A stretch of DNA of 8,590 bases from Synergistaceae bacterium (GTDB lineage: Bacteria > Synergistota > Synergistia > Synergistales > Aminobacteriaceae), in assembly GCA_009778055.1 (NCBI GenBank), contig WRKN01000101.1:1-8590 (forward strand). Direction: 5' to 3'. Under the pieces are notes generated by a model that saw only the letters and a list, made by a program, of their open reading frames with translations, was not told the origin of the DNA and searched no databases. Positions 1 to 6,597 of this stretch are shown piece after piece. Each line of letters opens with the position of its first letter. Within the stretch, counting starts at the first letter, position 1. The position numbers were made by a program, and so were the translations under genes.

Positions 1-693
1 GGCTCCCTCGGCTATCCTGGCGTTGGCGACATAATCCACGGCCAAGCTCGCCGCCAGCTCGCCGGACGCGGTGTCGTCCACCACCTGCCCGGAACCCTGG
101 CCGACGCGGGCCTGATTGGCGCCCAGTTTCTCTAAGAACTCCCAGCCGAACTGCTTTACCAGCATAGCGACGCTCATGTACGCCGTTCCGGAATACAACG
201 GGTCCGCTATGGCGAAAGCGCCCTTATACTCGGGTTTGAAGAGGTCTTCCCACTGGGAAGGCGGGTTTTTTATCCGGCTGGTATTGACGGCGATGCCCAG
301 CGTTCCCAGGCGGGCTGCCGTGAAGTATCCTTCGTAGTCGTCGAACGGGTTAATTATCTCGTCGATCAGCGAGGTCTTGTACTGCTCCAGAATTCCATCC
401 TTCTTCATACTGTAGAAGTCAGGGACTTCGCTGGTCCAGATTATGTCCGCCAAAATTTTCCCGCTTTCCCGTTCGGCGGCAATTTTCTCCATAAGCTTGC
501 CCGCGCCGTCGGACTGGTAATTGACTACGACGCCGGGATATTTTTTGCCGAACCCCTCCACGATACCCCCGATAAGGGACTCCTTCATCGACGTATAGAT
601 GACGAGCCTTTCCTCCGCAAACGCCGGCGCACAAACCATAACACCCATGATGCCGGCGAGAACCAGAACCGCCGCAACACGTATACTGCGCAT
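1..693 (-). CDS. Periplasmic substrate-binding protein of an iron/AfuA-type ABC transporter (3' part outside window)
   Basis: The frame is open for 231 codons from an ATG at 693 to the window edge, so the C-terminal part is missing. Residues 1-26 form a Sec signal peptide: a short basic start (MRSIR), a hydrophobic core and an APAFA cleavage site before EERL. Cys21 is not in a good lipobox. The mature N-terminus LVIYTSMKE, then DIIWTSEVPDF, the DPLYSGTAY stretch and the VGQGSGQVVDDTASGE loop are typical of the SBP_bac_6/COG1840 family, which binds ferric iron, and in some members phosphonates or sugar phosphates, for an ABC permease. The exact ligand cannot be read from this part. It is the first gene of a separate unit with its own promoter and a strong Shine-Dalgarno; permease and ATPase genes would be expected next, beyond position 1. 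Family assignment is firm, substrate is inference. Confidence 0.9.
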   Translation of the reverse strand, partial: MRSIRVAAVLVLAGIMGVMVCAPAFAEERLVIYTSMKESLIGGIVEGFGKKYPGVVVNYQSDGAGKLMEKIAAERESGKILADIIWTSEVPDFYSMKKDGILEQYKTSLIDEIINPFDDYEGYFTAARLGTLGIAVNTSRIKNPPSQWEDLFKPEYKGAFAIADPLYSGTAYMSVAMLVKQFGWEFLEKLGANQARVGQGSGQVVDDTASGELAASLAVDYVANARIAEGA

Positions 694-700
694 AACAAAT

Positions 701-710
701 CCTCCTCCTA
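701..710 (-). promoter_or_regulatory. Strong ribosome-binding site of the binding-protein gene
   Basis: The minus strand reads TAGGAGGAGG, with the last G seven bases before the ATG at 693. It contains a full AGGAGG core, clearly better than the sites of the genes in the upstream cluster, and it fixes the start codon. High translation is expected, as is usual for binding proteins made in excess over their permease. Confidence 0.8.
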
Positions 711-740
711 GTTTATCCTTTCATTCAAAAAATATTAACA

Positions 741-779
741 CTTTATACGGATTATACATGGTAACCAAAAGTTACTTAT
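741..779 (-). promoter_or_regulatory. Promoter of the binding-protein gene with overlapping inverted repeat
   Basis: On the minus strand a perfect TATAAT (756 to 751) lies about 57 bases before the start codon. No good -35 box is found 16-18 bases upstream (the best candidates read ATAAGT or TAAGTA). In that interval sits the inverted repeat GTAAC-TTTTG-GTTAC (775 to 761), where an activator or repressor could act. A perfect -10 box with a poor -35 box and a palindrome in the spacer suggests a regulated promoter. A second weaker -10-like TATAAA lies at 747 to 742. The promoter is inferred from motif and position only; the regulator is unknown. Confidence 0.5.
761..775. repeat. 15-base inverted repeat, possible operator
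   Basis: The plus strand reads GTAAC-CAAAA-GTTAC: perfect 5-base arms around a 5-base spacer, immediately upstream of the TATAAT box. A third half-site, GTTACC, occurs at 815-820, about four helical turns away. The arms are short, so chance is possible, but the position inside the only intergenic promoter region on this side makes an operator plausible. There is no T-run next to it, so it is not a terminator. Confidence 0.35.
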
Positions 780-825
780 TTATATGCGTTCAAGCCCTAA
801 ATACCGCTGTAGATGTTACCCATTT

Positions 826-1962
826 CTATGTTTTGGGCCATAACTCCAACAGCTCGCCCCATATCGCGTTGCCCACCCGCATCCCGGCGGGGGTCAGGGA
901 AACGTTTTCGTTCCCGAAACGCACCAGATGCGGGGGGATTTTTTTCAGCGCGGCTAAGACGTCTTCCGTAAGCCGCCCCCCGAACCTCGCGGCAAATGAG
1001 GCGGCGTCGATCCCCTGCCTCGTCCGCAGCGCGAGTATGGCGGCTTCGACGCCACGCGAACGCCCTTCCAGACGCTCTCCCTCAACGATGGGAAACCTGT
1101 CTTCCGCAAGCGCCGCCGAATACTCCTCAAGCGTCGCCGCGCTGCGGCTGCGGAAACCTCCTATATATCCCCAGGCCGACGGGCCGAGTGCGACGACGTT
1201 TTCCTGACGCCAATAAGCCAAGTTGTGACGACATTCTTTTCCCGGACGCGCGAAACTCGCTATCTCGTACTGCGCGAGGCCCTTGCGCTCAAGATACCAC
1301 TGAGCGAAACGGTAAAAGGGATAGCCGTCCGGCAAAACAGGGTTACCGCGCCCCAGGGGAGTGCCGGGCTCCAAGGTCAACTGGTACGTGGAAACGTGCC
1401 CAACTCCGGCCGAAACGACCGAGCGGAGCGAGTTCCTCCAGGACGGGAGCGTCTGCGGCGGCAGGCCGAACATGAGGTCGGCGGATACGTCGAAGCCGAA
1501 AGAAACGGTTTTTTCAATCGCCGTCAAGGCCGTTTTCGAGTCGTGGCGGCGTCCCAGCCAGGCAAGCTCATTGTCGTTCAGGCTTTGAACCCCCAAGCTG
1601 ACGCGCGTCACGCGGGTAACAAAAAAATCCCTCCAGAGCGATAAATGCCCTTCGGCCAGCGAACATGGGTTTGCCTCCGCCGTGAACTCAATCATCCCGG
1701 AAAAATCAAACGCCTCATCCAAAACATGGACGAGGCGTTTCCATATTGAAACAGGCAGGACGCTGGGCGTGCCTCCGCCTATGTAAATTGTGCGAAGGGG
1801 AATTTTTCCGCCCCAGATCCCGGCCAGGCGGCCTGCTTCGCGCGACGCCCCGTCAAGCCAGATTTCGGCTGAGGCGTCGTCGTATGGGCGGCTGTAGAAC
1901 GAGCAGTACCCGCACTTTGAAACGCAGAACGGGACGTGGACATATAGGGAAAATAGAGTCAT
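826..1962 (-). CDS. hemW: Radical SAM haem chaperone HemW (HemN-like family)
   Basis: The protein has 378 residues, the usual HemW length. The 4Fe-4S/SAM cluster motif is at the extreme N-terminus (HVPFCVSKCGYC, Cys13, Cys17, Cys20), followed by GGGTPS (62-67), EANP (96-99), SLGVQS (122-127), DLMFGLP (162-168) and CRHNLAYW (244-251). The remainder fits the HemN_C region. HemW binds haem and delivers it to respiratory enzymes. Such proteins are often annotated as oxygen-independent coproporphyrinogen III oxidase, but starting almost directly with HxPFC and lacking the longer N-terminal extension of true HemN favours HemW. It is the last gene of the cluster. Its ATG lies 15 bases after the stop of the M23 gene and has no clear Shine-Dalgarno, so translation may depend on the upstream gene. 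Separation from HemN is by architecture, not by test. Confidence 0.92.
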   Translation of the reverse strand: MTLFSLYVHVPFCVSKCGYCSFYSRPYDDASAEIWLDGASREAGRLAGIWGGKIPLRTIYIGGGTPSVLPVSIWKRLVHVLDEAFDFSGMIEFTAEANPCSLAEGHLSLWRDFFVTRVTRVSLGVQSLNDNELAWLGRRHDSKTALTAIEKTVSFGFDVSADLMFGLPPQTLPSWRNSLRSVVSAGVGHVSTYQLTLEPGTPLGRGNPVLPDGYPFYRFAQWYLERKGLAQYEIASFARPGKECRHNLAYWRQENVVALGPSAWGYIGGFRSRSAATLEEYSAALAEDRFPIVEGERLEGRSRGVEAAILALRTRQGIDAASFAARFGGRLTEDVLAALKKIPPHLVRFGNENVSLTPAGMRVGNAIWGELLELWPKT

Positions 1963-1977
1963 GTCTAAGGTTTTTAC

Positions 1978-2901
1978 TTACTCCCTGACGACCTCGGTTT
2001 TCATGTTTTTCAAAAGCTCCGTGACGCTGGTTTCAAAAAGGGGCACGGGGTCCACGTACTGCCCCGCGAGGCTGAGTCCATAGTGAAGGTGCGGCCCGGT
2101 AACGCGCCCGGACGCGCCGCTTTTGCCGACGATCTGTCCCTTGCTCACCTGATCGCCTCTTTTCACGCTTATCTCGTCCATGTGAAAAAACAGACTTATC
2201 ACGCCGTTGCCCGAGTCTATGTAGATGCTCTTGCCGGCGTAGTAATGGTCCCCGGTGAGTACCACCGTCCCGGCAAACGGGGTCTTTACGGGCGCGCCAA
2301 CCGCGGCGCGGAAGTCGGTTCCAGCGTGGGGACTCCTGGGCACGCCGTTGTAAACGCGCCTGAAGCCATAGCTGCTGGTGACGACGCCGGGGACGGGCCT
2401 TTCGGGCGGCGTTGTCCACCGGCGCTTTTCCGTCATGGTTTTCCGGGCGGCGGCGGTCAGCCTCGCTTCCCTGCTTATGCGCTCGGACTCGCTCCTGGGC
2501 GGTGTCACCATCCTGTCTTCAACGGTAAGGCGCTCCTCGGGATATTTTCTCTCGTTAAGCCTGATGCTGCACTTTACACGGAAATTTCTTCCATCCTGGG
2601 AAAAATCGAACGCCAGAGGATAAACGCCGGGCTTGACGTCGCGCACATGGGAACCGAGGAGCGCGTAAGAAACGTACCCCTCGCGCCCAGGCTCAACGTC
2701 CAGAGAGATAGTCTGCTCCATCCAGATGACGGAAGGCTTTTCGAATTTCGTATGGGATGACAGCGCCACGACAAAAGCCTGCCCCACGTCCCAGCTTTCC
2801 GGAAAGGTCAGCGACGTGGACGCGGCGGCAGGCTGTACGGGCAGCGCTTGCAAAAACAGGCACAACGAAAAAAGACAAAAGACGAGACAAAACCTTCTCA
2901 T
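1978..2901 (-). CDS. Secreted M23-family (LytM/peptidoglycan endopeptidase) protein
   Basis: From the ATG at 2901 the product is 307 residues. Residues 1-27 or so form a signal peptide (MRRF, then a Leu/Phe/Cys-rich core ending QPAAAS). Residues about 30-120 form a beta-rich N-terminal region I do not recognise, 120-170 is a charged Arg/Glu-rich linker, and the C-terminal third is an M23 fold: SSYGFRR, then HAGTDF (His192, Asp196), a conserved HMDE (His240) and GPHLHYG (His271, His273). The zinc ligands H..D and HxH are all present, so it should be an active endopeptidase cutting peptide cross-bridges in the periplasm. A TTG 30 bases upstream would add MKKKGCNGKL and overlap the preceding gene by 20 bases. 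I prefer the ATG because it gives a normal signal peptide, although its Shine-Dalgarno (ACGGAAAA) is weak. It lies between the PNP and HemW genes. Confidence 0.88.
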   Translation of the reverse strand: MRRFCLVFCLFSLCLFLQALPVQPAAASTSLTFPESWDVGQAFVVALSSHTKFEKPSVIWMEQTISLDVEPGREGYVSYALLGSHVRDVKPGVYPLAFDFSQDGRNFRVKCSIRLNERKYPEERLTVEDRMVTPPRSESERISREARLTAAARKTMTEKRRWTTPPERPVPGVVTSSYGFRRVYNGVPRSPHAGTDFRAAVGAPVKTPFAGTVVLTGDHYYAGKSIYIDSGNGVISLFFHMDEISVKRGDQVSKGQIVGKSGASGRVTGPHLHYGLSLAGQYVDPVPLFETSVTELLKNMKTEVVRE

Positions 2902-2911
2902 AAGTTTTCCG

Positions 2912-3760
2912 TTACAGCCCTTCTTTTTCAATTTCCTTTATCAAACCGCATATCAGTTCGCCGAGGCGTCCGGAGGTGGCGTGCATTGACAGCAGCACCT
3001 CCTCTTCCGACAAGGTATCGTCGCTGAGCCCTGCGGCCAGGTTGCCTACGCAGGAGATTACCGCGGTCTCCATAGCCATCGCGTTGGCTACGATCACCTC
3101 CGGCACGGTTGACATTCCAACAAGGGTAGCCCCCATGACCCGGGCCATTCTGATCTCCGCCGGAGTTTCGTACGACGGGCCGGAGAACGCTATGTACACG
3201 CCTCTCCCGACCTGCAGGCCGACCGACATTGCCGCGTGTTCGCACAATTTTATAAGGCGGCGGCTGTAAGTGTGCGTCATGTCGGGAAACCGCACGTTCC
3301 ACCGCGGCTCGGTAGGCCCTATCAAAGGGTTGGTCCCCATGTAGTTTATGTGATCGTAGACCAGAACTATGTCCCCCTGCCTGAGAAATGGGTCAATGCC
3401 CCCGGAGGCGTTCGTCCCTATGTACTGCTTGACGCCCCACATGCCCATAACCCTGGTTGGAAACGTCACCGCGCTCATATCGTGCCCCTCGTAGTAATGC
3501 AGTCTCCCTTTGAGCATAACGACAGGGCGCCCCTCGATTTTTCCCAGAATAACCTGGCCGGCGTGACCGGGAGCGGTGGATACCGGCCAATTTGGTATGT
3601 CAACCGTATCTATGATCAGAGGATCCTCAAGCACATCGGTGATCTTACCCAGTCCCGAACCCAATACCACCGCCGTTTTGGGCTGAAAATCGCCTGACGT
3701 ATATTTAATATACCGCAGCGCTTCCATAACTTTCTCGTAATAGTGATCGTCATGCAACAC
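2912..3760 (-). CDS. punA: Purine nucleoside phosphorylase, family 2 (trimeric type)
   Basis: It cleaves purine (deoxy)ribonucleosides with phosphate to free base and (deoxy)ribose-1-phosphate in purine salvage. The full frame (285 residues from 3769) shows the phosphate-loop GSGLG (37-41), GRLHYYEGHD (88-97), TNASGGI (119-125), DHINYMGTNPL, GPSYETPAE (197-205), VGMSTVPE (217-224) and GNLAAG (242-247). MSTVPE and the Asn of GNLAAG point to 6-oxopurine nucleosides (inosine, guanosine) rather than the methylthioadenosine phosphorylase branch. TNASGG replaces the more usual NAAGG. Start choice: the GTG at 3769 directly abuts its Shine-Dalgarno GGGAGG, leaving no spacing, so the GTG at 3760 (282 residues, 9-base spacing) or the TTG at 3763 is more likely. 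The neighbouring recombinase gene recalls the Bacillus subtilis arrangement, where the pupG nucleoside phosphorylase gene also lies near the xerD homologue. Confidence 0.93.
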   Translation of the reverse strand: MLHDDHYYEKVMEALRYIKYTSGDFQPKTAVVLGSGLGKITDVLEDPLIIDTVDIPNWPVSTAPGHAGQVILGKIEGRPVVMLKGRLHYYEGHDMSAVTFPTRVMGMWGVKQYIGTNASGGIDPFLRQGDIVLVYDHINYMGTNPLIGPTEPRWNVRFPDMTHTYSRRLIKLCEHAAMSVGLQVGRGVYIAFSGPSYETPAEIRMARVMGATLVGMSTVPEVIVANAMAMETAVISCVGNLAAGLSDDTLSEEEVLLSMHATSGRLGELICGLIKEIEKEGL

Positions 3761-3769
3761 CAACAACAC

Positions 3770-3775
3770 CCTCCC
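3770..3775 (-). promoter_or_regulatory. Ribosome-binding site deciding the PNP start
   Basis: The minus strand carries GGGAGG immediately followed by a run of in-frame start-like codons (GTG TTG TTG GTG TTG). Normal spacing of 5-9 bases excludes the first GTG and favours the TTG at 3763 or the GTG at 3760. There is no in-frame ATG nearby. Confidence 0.6.
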
Positions 3776-3817
3776 AAGTATATTTCACTAAATGCAGTTG
3801 TACATATAATACTCTAT

Positions 3818-4759
3818 TCACGCTCTCGGATGAAAGCGGTCGTAAAAGTCGCGCATCTCTCCATCGAAATGGGAATAAACCTGAGTCGTAACGATAGAGG
3901 AATGCCCCAGCATCTCCTGGAGAGTGCGCATATCCATCCCCCTGGCCATAAGGTGCGTGGCGAAGCTATGACGCAAAATGTGAGGGTAAAGCCGGGACGA
4001 CGCTATTCCCGCCTCGCGCCCGCGCTTCCTGATGATGCGCCACACGTCCTGACGGTTCAGGGGGCGTCCCGAGCATGACAAAAGCACCCTGTTACCGCTT
4101 TTGTTTTCGGCGTCGCCCCTCAGCAGCGGGCGGACGGTTTCGAGGTACACAGCCACACTCCGCGCGGTCTCTCCCAAAAATGGCACGACGCGTTCCTTGT
4201 CGCCTTTACCCCTCGCCCGCAGCAGCTTCGAGTCAAAATCGAGGTCAAGCATGGCCAGCCCGCATATCTCGCTGACCCTCAACCCGCACCCGTAACCAAT
4301 CTCGAATATGGCGCGATCCCTCACCGAAAGGGGCTTTGTGCCACGGCAAGCGTCCAACAGGCGCTTTATCTCCGCTTCGTTCAGGATGCGGGGTTCGAGC
4401 CTGGTTTTACCCGGAAGTTCCGGAAGCGGGATGTCAAGATCCTTTCCCGGCTCTTCCAACTCGATAAAGTGAATCCACGAACGCAAGGCCGCTATACATC
4501 GCTGCTGAGTGGAACGCTCCTTGCCGTCTTCGTCCATCTTCCTGCGAAACGCGCTCACGGAGGAAAAAGTCGGCGGGAAAGCGGCAAATTCGTTGATTTC
4601 GCAGAAATTCAGCCACTGCTTCAAGTCCGAAGCGTAACTCGAAGCCGTCAGATTGCTTCGTCCACGCTCCGCAACAAGATACAGGCAAAAGCGGTCAACC
4701 AGCTCCCCCGCTTCAAGGACGCCGAGTTCGTTCCAGTCGGAGGACGTATTTTTAACCAT
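3818..4759 (-). CDS. xerD: Xer-type site-specific tyrosine recombinase
   Basis: The 313-residue protein has an N-terminal SAM-like core-binding domain (about 15-105) and a catalytic tyrosine recombinase domain (about 120-305). All catalytic residues are visible: Arg161 in GLRVSE, Lys185 in GKGDKER, His260 and Arg263 in HILRHS, His286 in LGHSS and the nucleophile Tyr295 in TTQVYSH. Length and the RHSFATHL and EMLGHSS blocks fit the XerC/XerD family, which resolves chromosome dimers at dif with FtsK. Choosing XerD over XerC is by resemblance only, and the genome may have a single Xer. The setting in a housekeeping cluster argues for a chromosomal Xer, not a phage or integron integrase. The ATG lies 18 bases after the purB stop and has no clear Shine-Dalgarno. 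No dif-like site was recognised in the window. Confidence 0.9.
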   Translation of the reverse strand: MVKNTSSDWNELGVLEAGELVDRFCLYLVAERGRSNLTASSYASDLKQWLNFCEINEFAAFPPTFSSVSAFRRKMDEDGKERSTQQRCIAALRSWIHFIELEEPGKDLDIPLPELPGKTRLEPRILNEAEIKRLLDACRGTKPLSVRDRAIFEIGYGCGLRVSEICGLAMLDLDFDSKLLRARGKGDKERVVPFLGETARSVAVYLETVRPLLRGDAENKSGNRVLLSCSGRPLNRQDVWRIIRKRGREAGIASSRLYPHILRHSFATHLMARGMDMRTLQEMLGHSSIVTTQVYSHFDGEMRDFYDRFHPRA

Positions 4760-4777
4760 TGGAGCCGGCTGGATCGT

Positions 4778-6073
4778 TTAAAGCCCGAAACGCTCGAAAA
4801 TCCTGTCCACGTGACGGATATAGAAGTTTACGTCGAACAGGGATTCCAGTTTTTTCTCGTCTGCCTTACCGGCAATGCGCTCGTCGCGTTTTACGAGGTC
4901 GAGAAAGTTACCCTCGCCGCGCGCAGTGCGTATGGCGTTTTCCTGCACGACTTTGTAAACCGTATCTCTTGAAAGGTTCAGCTCATCAAGCAGTTCCAAC
5001 ATGACACGCTGGCTGTAAATCAGGCCGCCGGTCAGTTCGAGGCCGTCCGCGATACGTTTTTCATCTATCGCGAGGCCGCGCACGACGTACGTCATGTCGG
5101 ACAGCATGAAGTGTATGGTGTGAAACGCGTCCGGCCATATCACCCGCTCGGTGGAGGAGTAGCTGATGTCCCGCTCGTGCCACAGAGCCACGTTTTCCAT
5201 AGCCGTAAGAGCATAACCGCGCAGGAGGCGCGCCATACCGCAAATTCGTTCGCTCTTGACCGGGTTGCGCCTGTGAGGCATTGTACCCGAGCCCTTATGG
5301 TAGCCCCCAAGCGGTTCGCAAAACTCCCCGACTTCAGTGTACTGAAGGTGGCGGATCTCCGTTGCCATGCGCTCCAGCCCGCAGCCCAGCAGGGCTATTG
5401 CGTTCATCATGCAGGAGTGGCGGTCGCGCTGTAAAATCTGGTTGGATATGGGGGCAGGCTTCAAGTCCAGCATTTCACACACCCGCGCCTCTATCTCGGG
5501 GGGGCAAATCGCGTAAGTGCCTACCGTTCCTGAAATTTTACCCCAAATACTCTGCGACATGGCCAAATCCAGGCGCTCGATGTCGCGCAGCAACTCGTCA
5601 TGCCAGTTCAAAAACTTGAGCCCAAGCGTCATCGGAGCGGCGTGAACGCCGTGGGTACGCCCGACGCAGGGCAGGCGTTTGTACTGTGCCGCCTTCTCCA
5701 CAACCGCGGCGTCGAGTTCCAGCAGCGCTCCCCTGACTATCTGCATGGCCTCGCGCAGCATCAGCGACGACGCCGTGTCGAGCACGTCGCTGCTTGTAAG
5801 CCCAAGGTGGAGGTAACGTCCGCTTTCGCCGATTTTTTCAGCCACGGCCGTAACGAAGGATATGACGTCGTGCTGCACGGATCTCTCTATTTCGGCGATG
5901 CGGTACACGGAAAACGACGCCTTACTGAAAATGTCGTCGAGCGCGTCGTCCGGTATCCGCCCCAGCTCGTTCCACGCCTTGCAAGCCGCGAGTTCCACCT
6001 GCAGCATGACGGCATACCTGTTCTCCTCATTCCATATCCTGGACATTTCCTCCGTGGCGTAACGTTTTATCAT
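4778..6073 (-). CDS. purB: Adenylosuccinate lyase
   Basis: PurB catalyses two fumarate-releasing steps, SAICAR to AICAR in IMP synthesis and adenylosuccinate to AMP. From the ATG at 6073 it is 431 residues, the compact bacterial size. Motifs: QHDV (His68), YLHLGLTSSD (His89 to Asp96), GRTHG (His141, the expected general acid) and the fumarase/aspartase-superfamily signature SGTMPHRRNP (262-271), whose Ser262 lies on the flexible catalytic loop. These positions agree with the numbering known for the Bacillus subtilis enzyme, which supports the start. A GTG 30 bases upstream would add MAGGKKEDEA, but those codons cover the Shine-Dalgarno itself, so it is rejected. The ATG overlaps the DUF4416 stop as ATGA, indicating translational coupling. 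It is followed closely by the recombinase gene. Confidence 0.96.
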   Translation of the reverse strand: MIKRYATEEMSRIWNEENRYAVMLQVELAACKAWNELGRIPDDALDDIFSKASFSVYRIAEIERSVQHDVISFVTAVAEKIGESGRYLHLGLTSSDVLDTASSLMLREAMQIVRGALLELDAAVVEKAAQYKRLPCVGRTHGVHAAPMTLGLKFLNWHDELLRDIERLDLAMSQSIWGKISGTVGTYAICPPEIEARVCEMLDLKPAPISNQILQRDRHSCMMNAIALLGCGLERMATEIRHLQYTEVGEFCEPLGGYHKGSGTMPHRRNPVKSERICGMARLLRGYALTAMENVALWHERDISYSSTERVIWPDAFHTIHFMLSDMTYVVRGLAIDEKRIADGLELTGGLIYSQRVMLELLDELNLSRDTVYKVVQENAIRTARGEGNFLDLVKRDERIAGKADEKKLESLFDVNFYIRHVDRIFERFGL

Positions 6074-6594
6074 TGCTTCGTCCTCCTTTTTCCCTCCAGC
6101 CACGACTCACGCGCGGCCGATAGAAATCTATCATACGCGCCGCCCGCGAAGTCGGGAAAAGTATAATCGAACGGCATCCACTTTCCGAATCTGAAGCGCA
6201 TCGTAACCTCCGCGAAAATTCCGTTCCTCAAGTAGACGCGGTGAGCGTGATCCTTGGTGGAGGCAAGGACGAGGCGCGCGCCGTCCACATAACCGGGGTC
6301 TATATTTACGATTCTGGGATTTCTGCTTTCGCCTTCCACTCCTATGGAGGCGTGTTTCCAGTCCGGCAGATCACCGGCCCGGGCCAGCCCCTCGAAACAC
6401 ACGAAACGCCGCGCTAAGCGGGGGGCTATGTCCCGATAGTAGTCAGTGGCCGCGAACGGCACGGGCGGACTTACGTTTTCATGTTCGCCCCAAAGGGCTT
6501 TCAGCTTACCGAGCGTCCACGCGAACCACCCTTCGCCCTCTTCGCCGTCCGGGTACAGCACACCGGCGATCAGTTTTACCTTCGGATCAGACAT
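6070..6594 (-). CDS. DUF4416 family protein
   Basis: The 174-residue product has the conserved pattern of DUF4416 (PF14385): KLIAGVLY at the start, PFAATDYYRDIAPRLARRF (46-64), then NPRIVNIDPGYVDGARLVLAST, KDHAHRVYLRNGIFAEVTMRF and the closing PFDYTFPDF. No signal peptide or membrane segment is seen. It is a small soluble protein rich in conserved Asp, His, Tyr and Arg, but no biochemical function is known to me. It starts 3 bases after the upstream stop (the minus strand reads TAGTGAATG) and its TGA overlaps the purB ATG by four bases. That tight coupling suggests co-production with PurB, but does not prove a purine role. Family membership is confident, function unassigned. Confidence 0.85.
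   Translation of the reverse strand: MSDPKVKLIAGVLYPDGEEGEGWFAWTLGKLKALWGEHENVSPPVPFAATDYYRDIAPRLARRFVCFEGLARAGDLPDWKHASIGVEGESRNPRIVNIDPGYVDGARLVLASTKDHAHRVYLRNGIFAEVTMRFRFGKWMPFDYTFPDFAGGAYDRFLSAARESWLEGKRRTKQ
6082..6087 (-). promoter_or_regulatory. Ribosome-binding site of purB inside the DUF4416 gene
   Basis: A perfect AGGAGG lies 8 bases before the ATG at 6073, within the last codons of the DUF4416 gene. It decides the purB start and rules out the longer frame from the GTG at 6103. Confidence 0.75.
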
Positions 6595-6597
6595 TCA

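Noticed and set aside
599..1988. Several plus-strand frames opposite the HemW gene
   Set aside because: They have no family motifs, are Arg/Pro/Ser-rich as expected for GC-rich antisense frames, and lie opposite a gene with complete radical-SAM motifs.
2083..2760. 225-codon plus-strand frame opposite the M23 gene
   Set aside because: No recognisable motif or ribosome-binding site, and the opposite strand encodes a complete M23 domain with signal peptide.
3818..4759. Tyrosine recombinase as integrase of a mobile element
   Set aside because: Length, motifs and placement between purB and PNP fit chromosomal Xer; no phage or island genes or attachment repeats flank it, and the IS remnants lie over 3 kb away.
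6074..6103. Upstream GTG start for purB
   Set aside because: The extra ten codons contain the Shine-Dalgarno of the ATG start, and the shorter form places the catalytic residues at their usual numbers.
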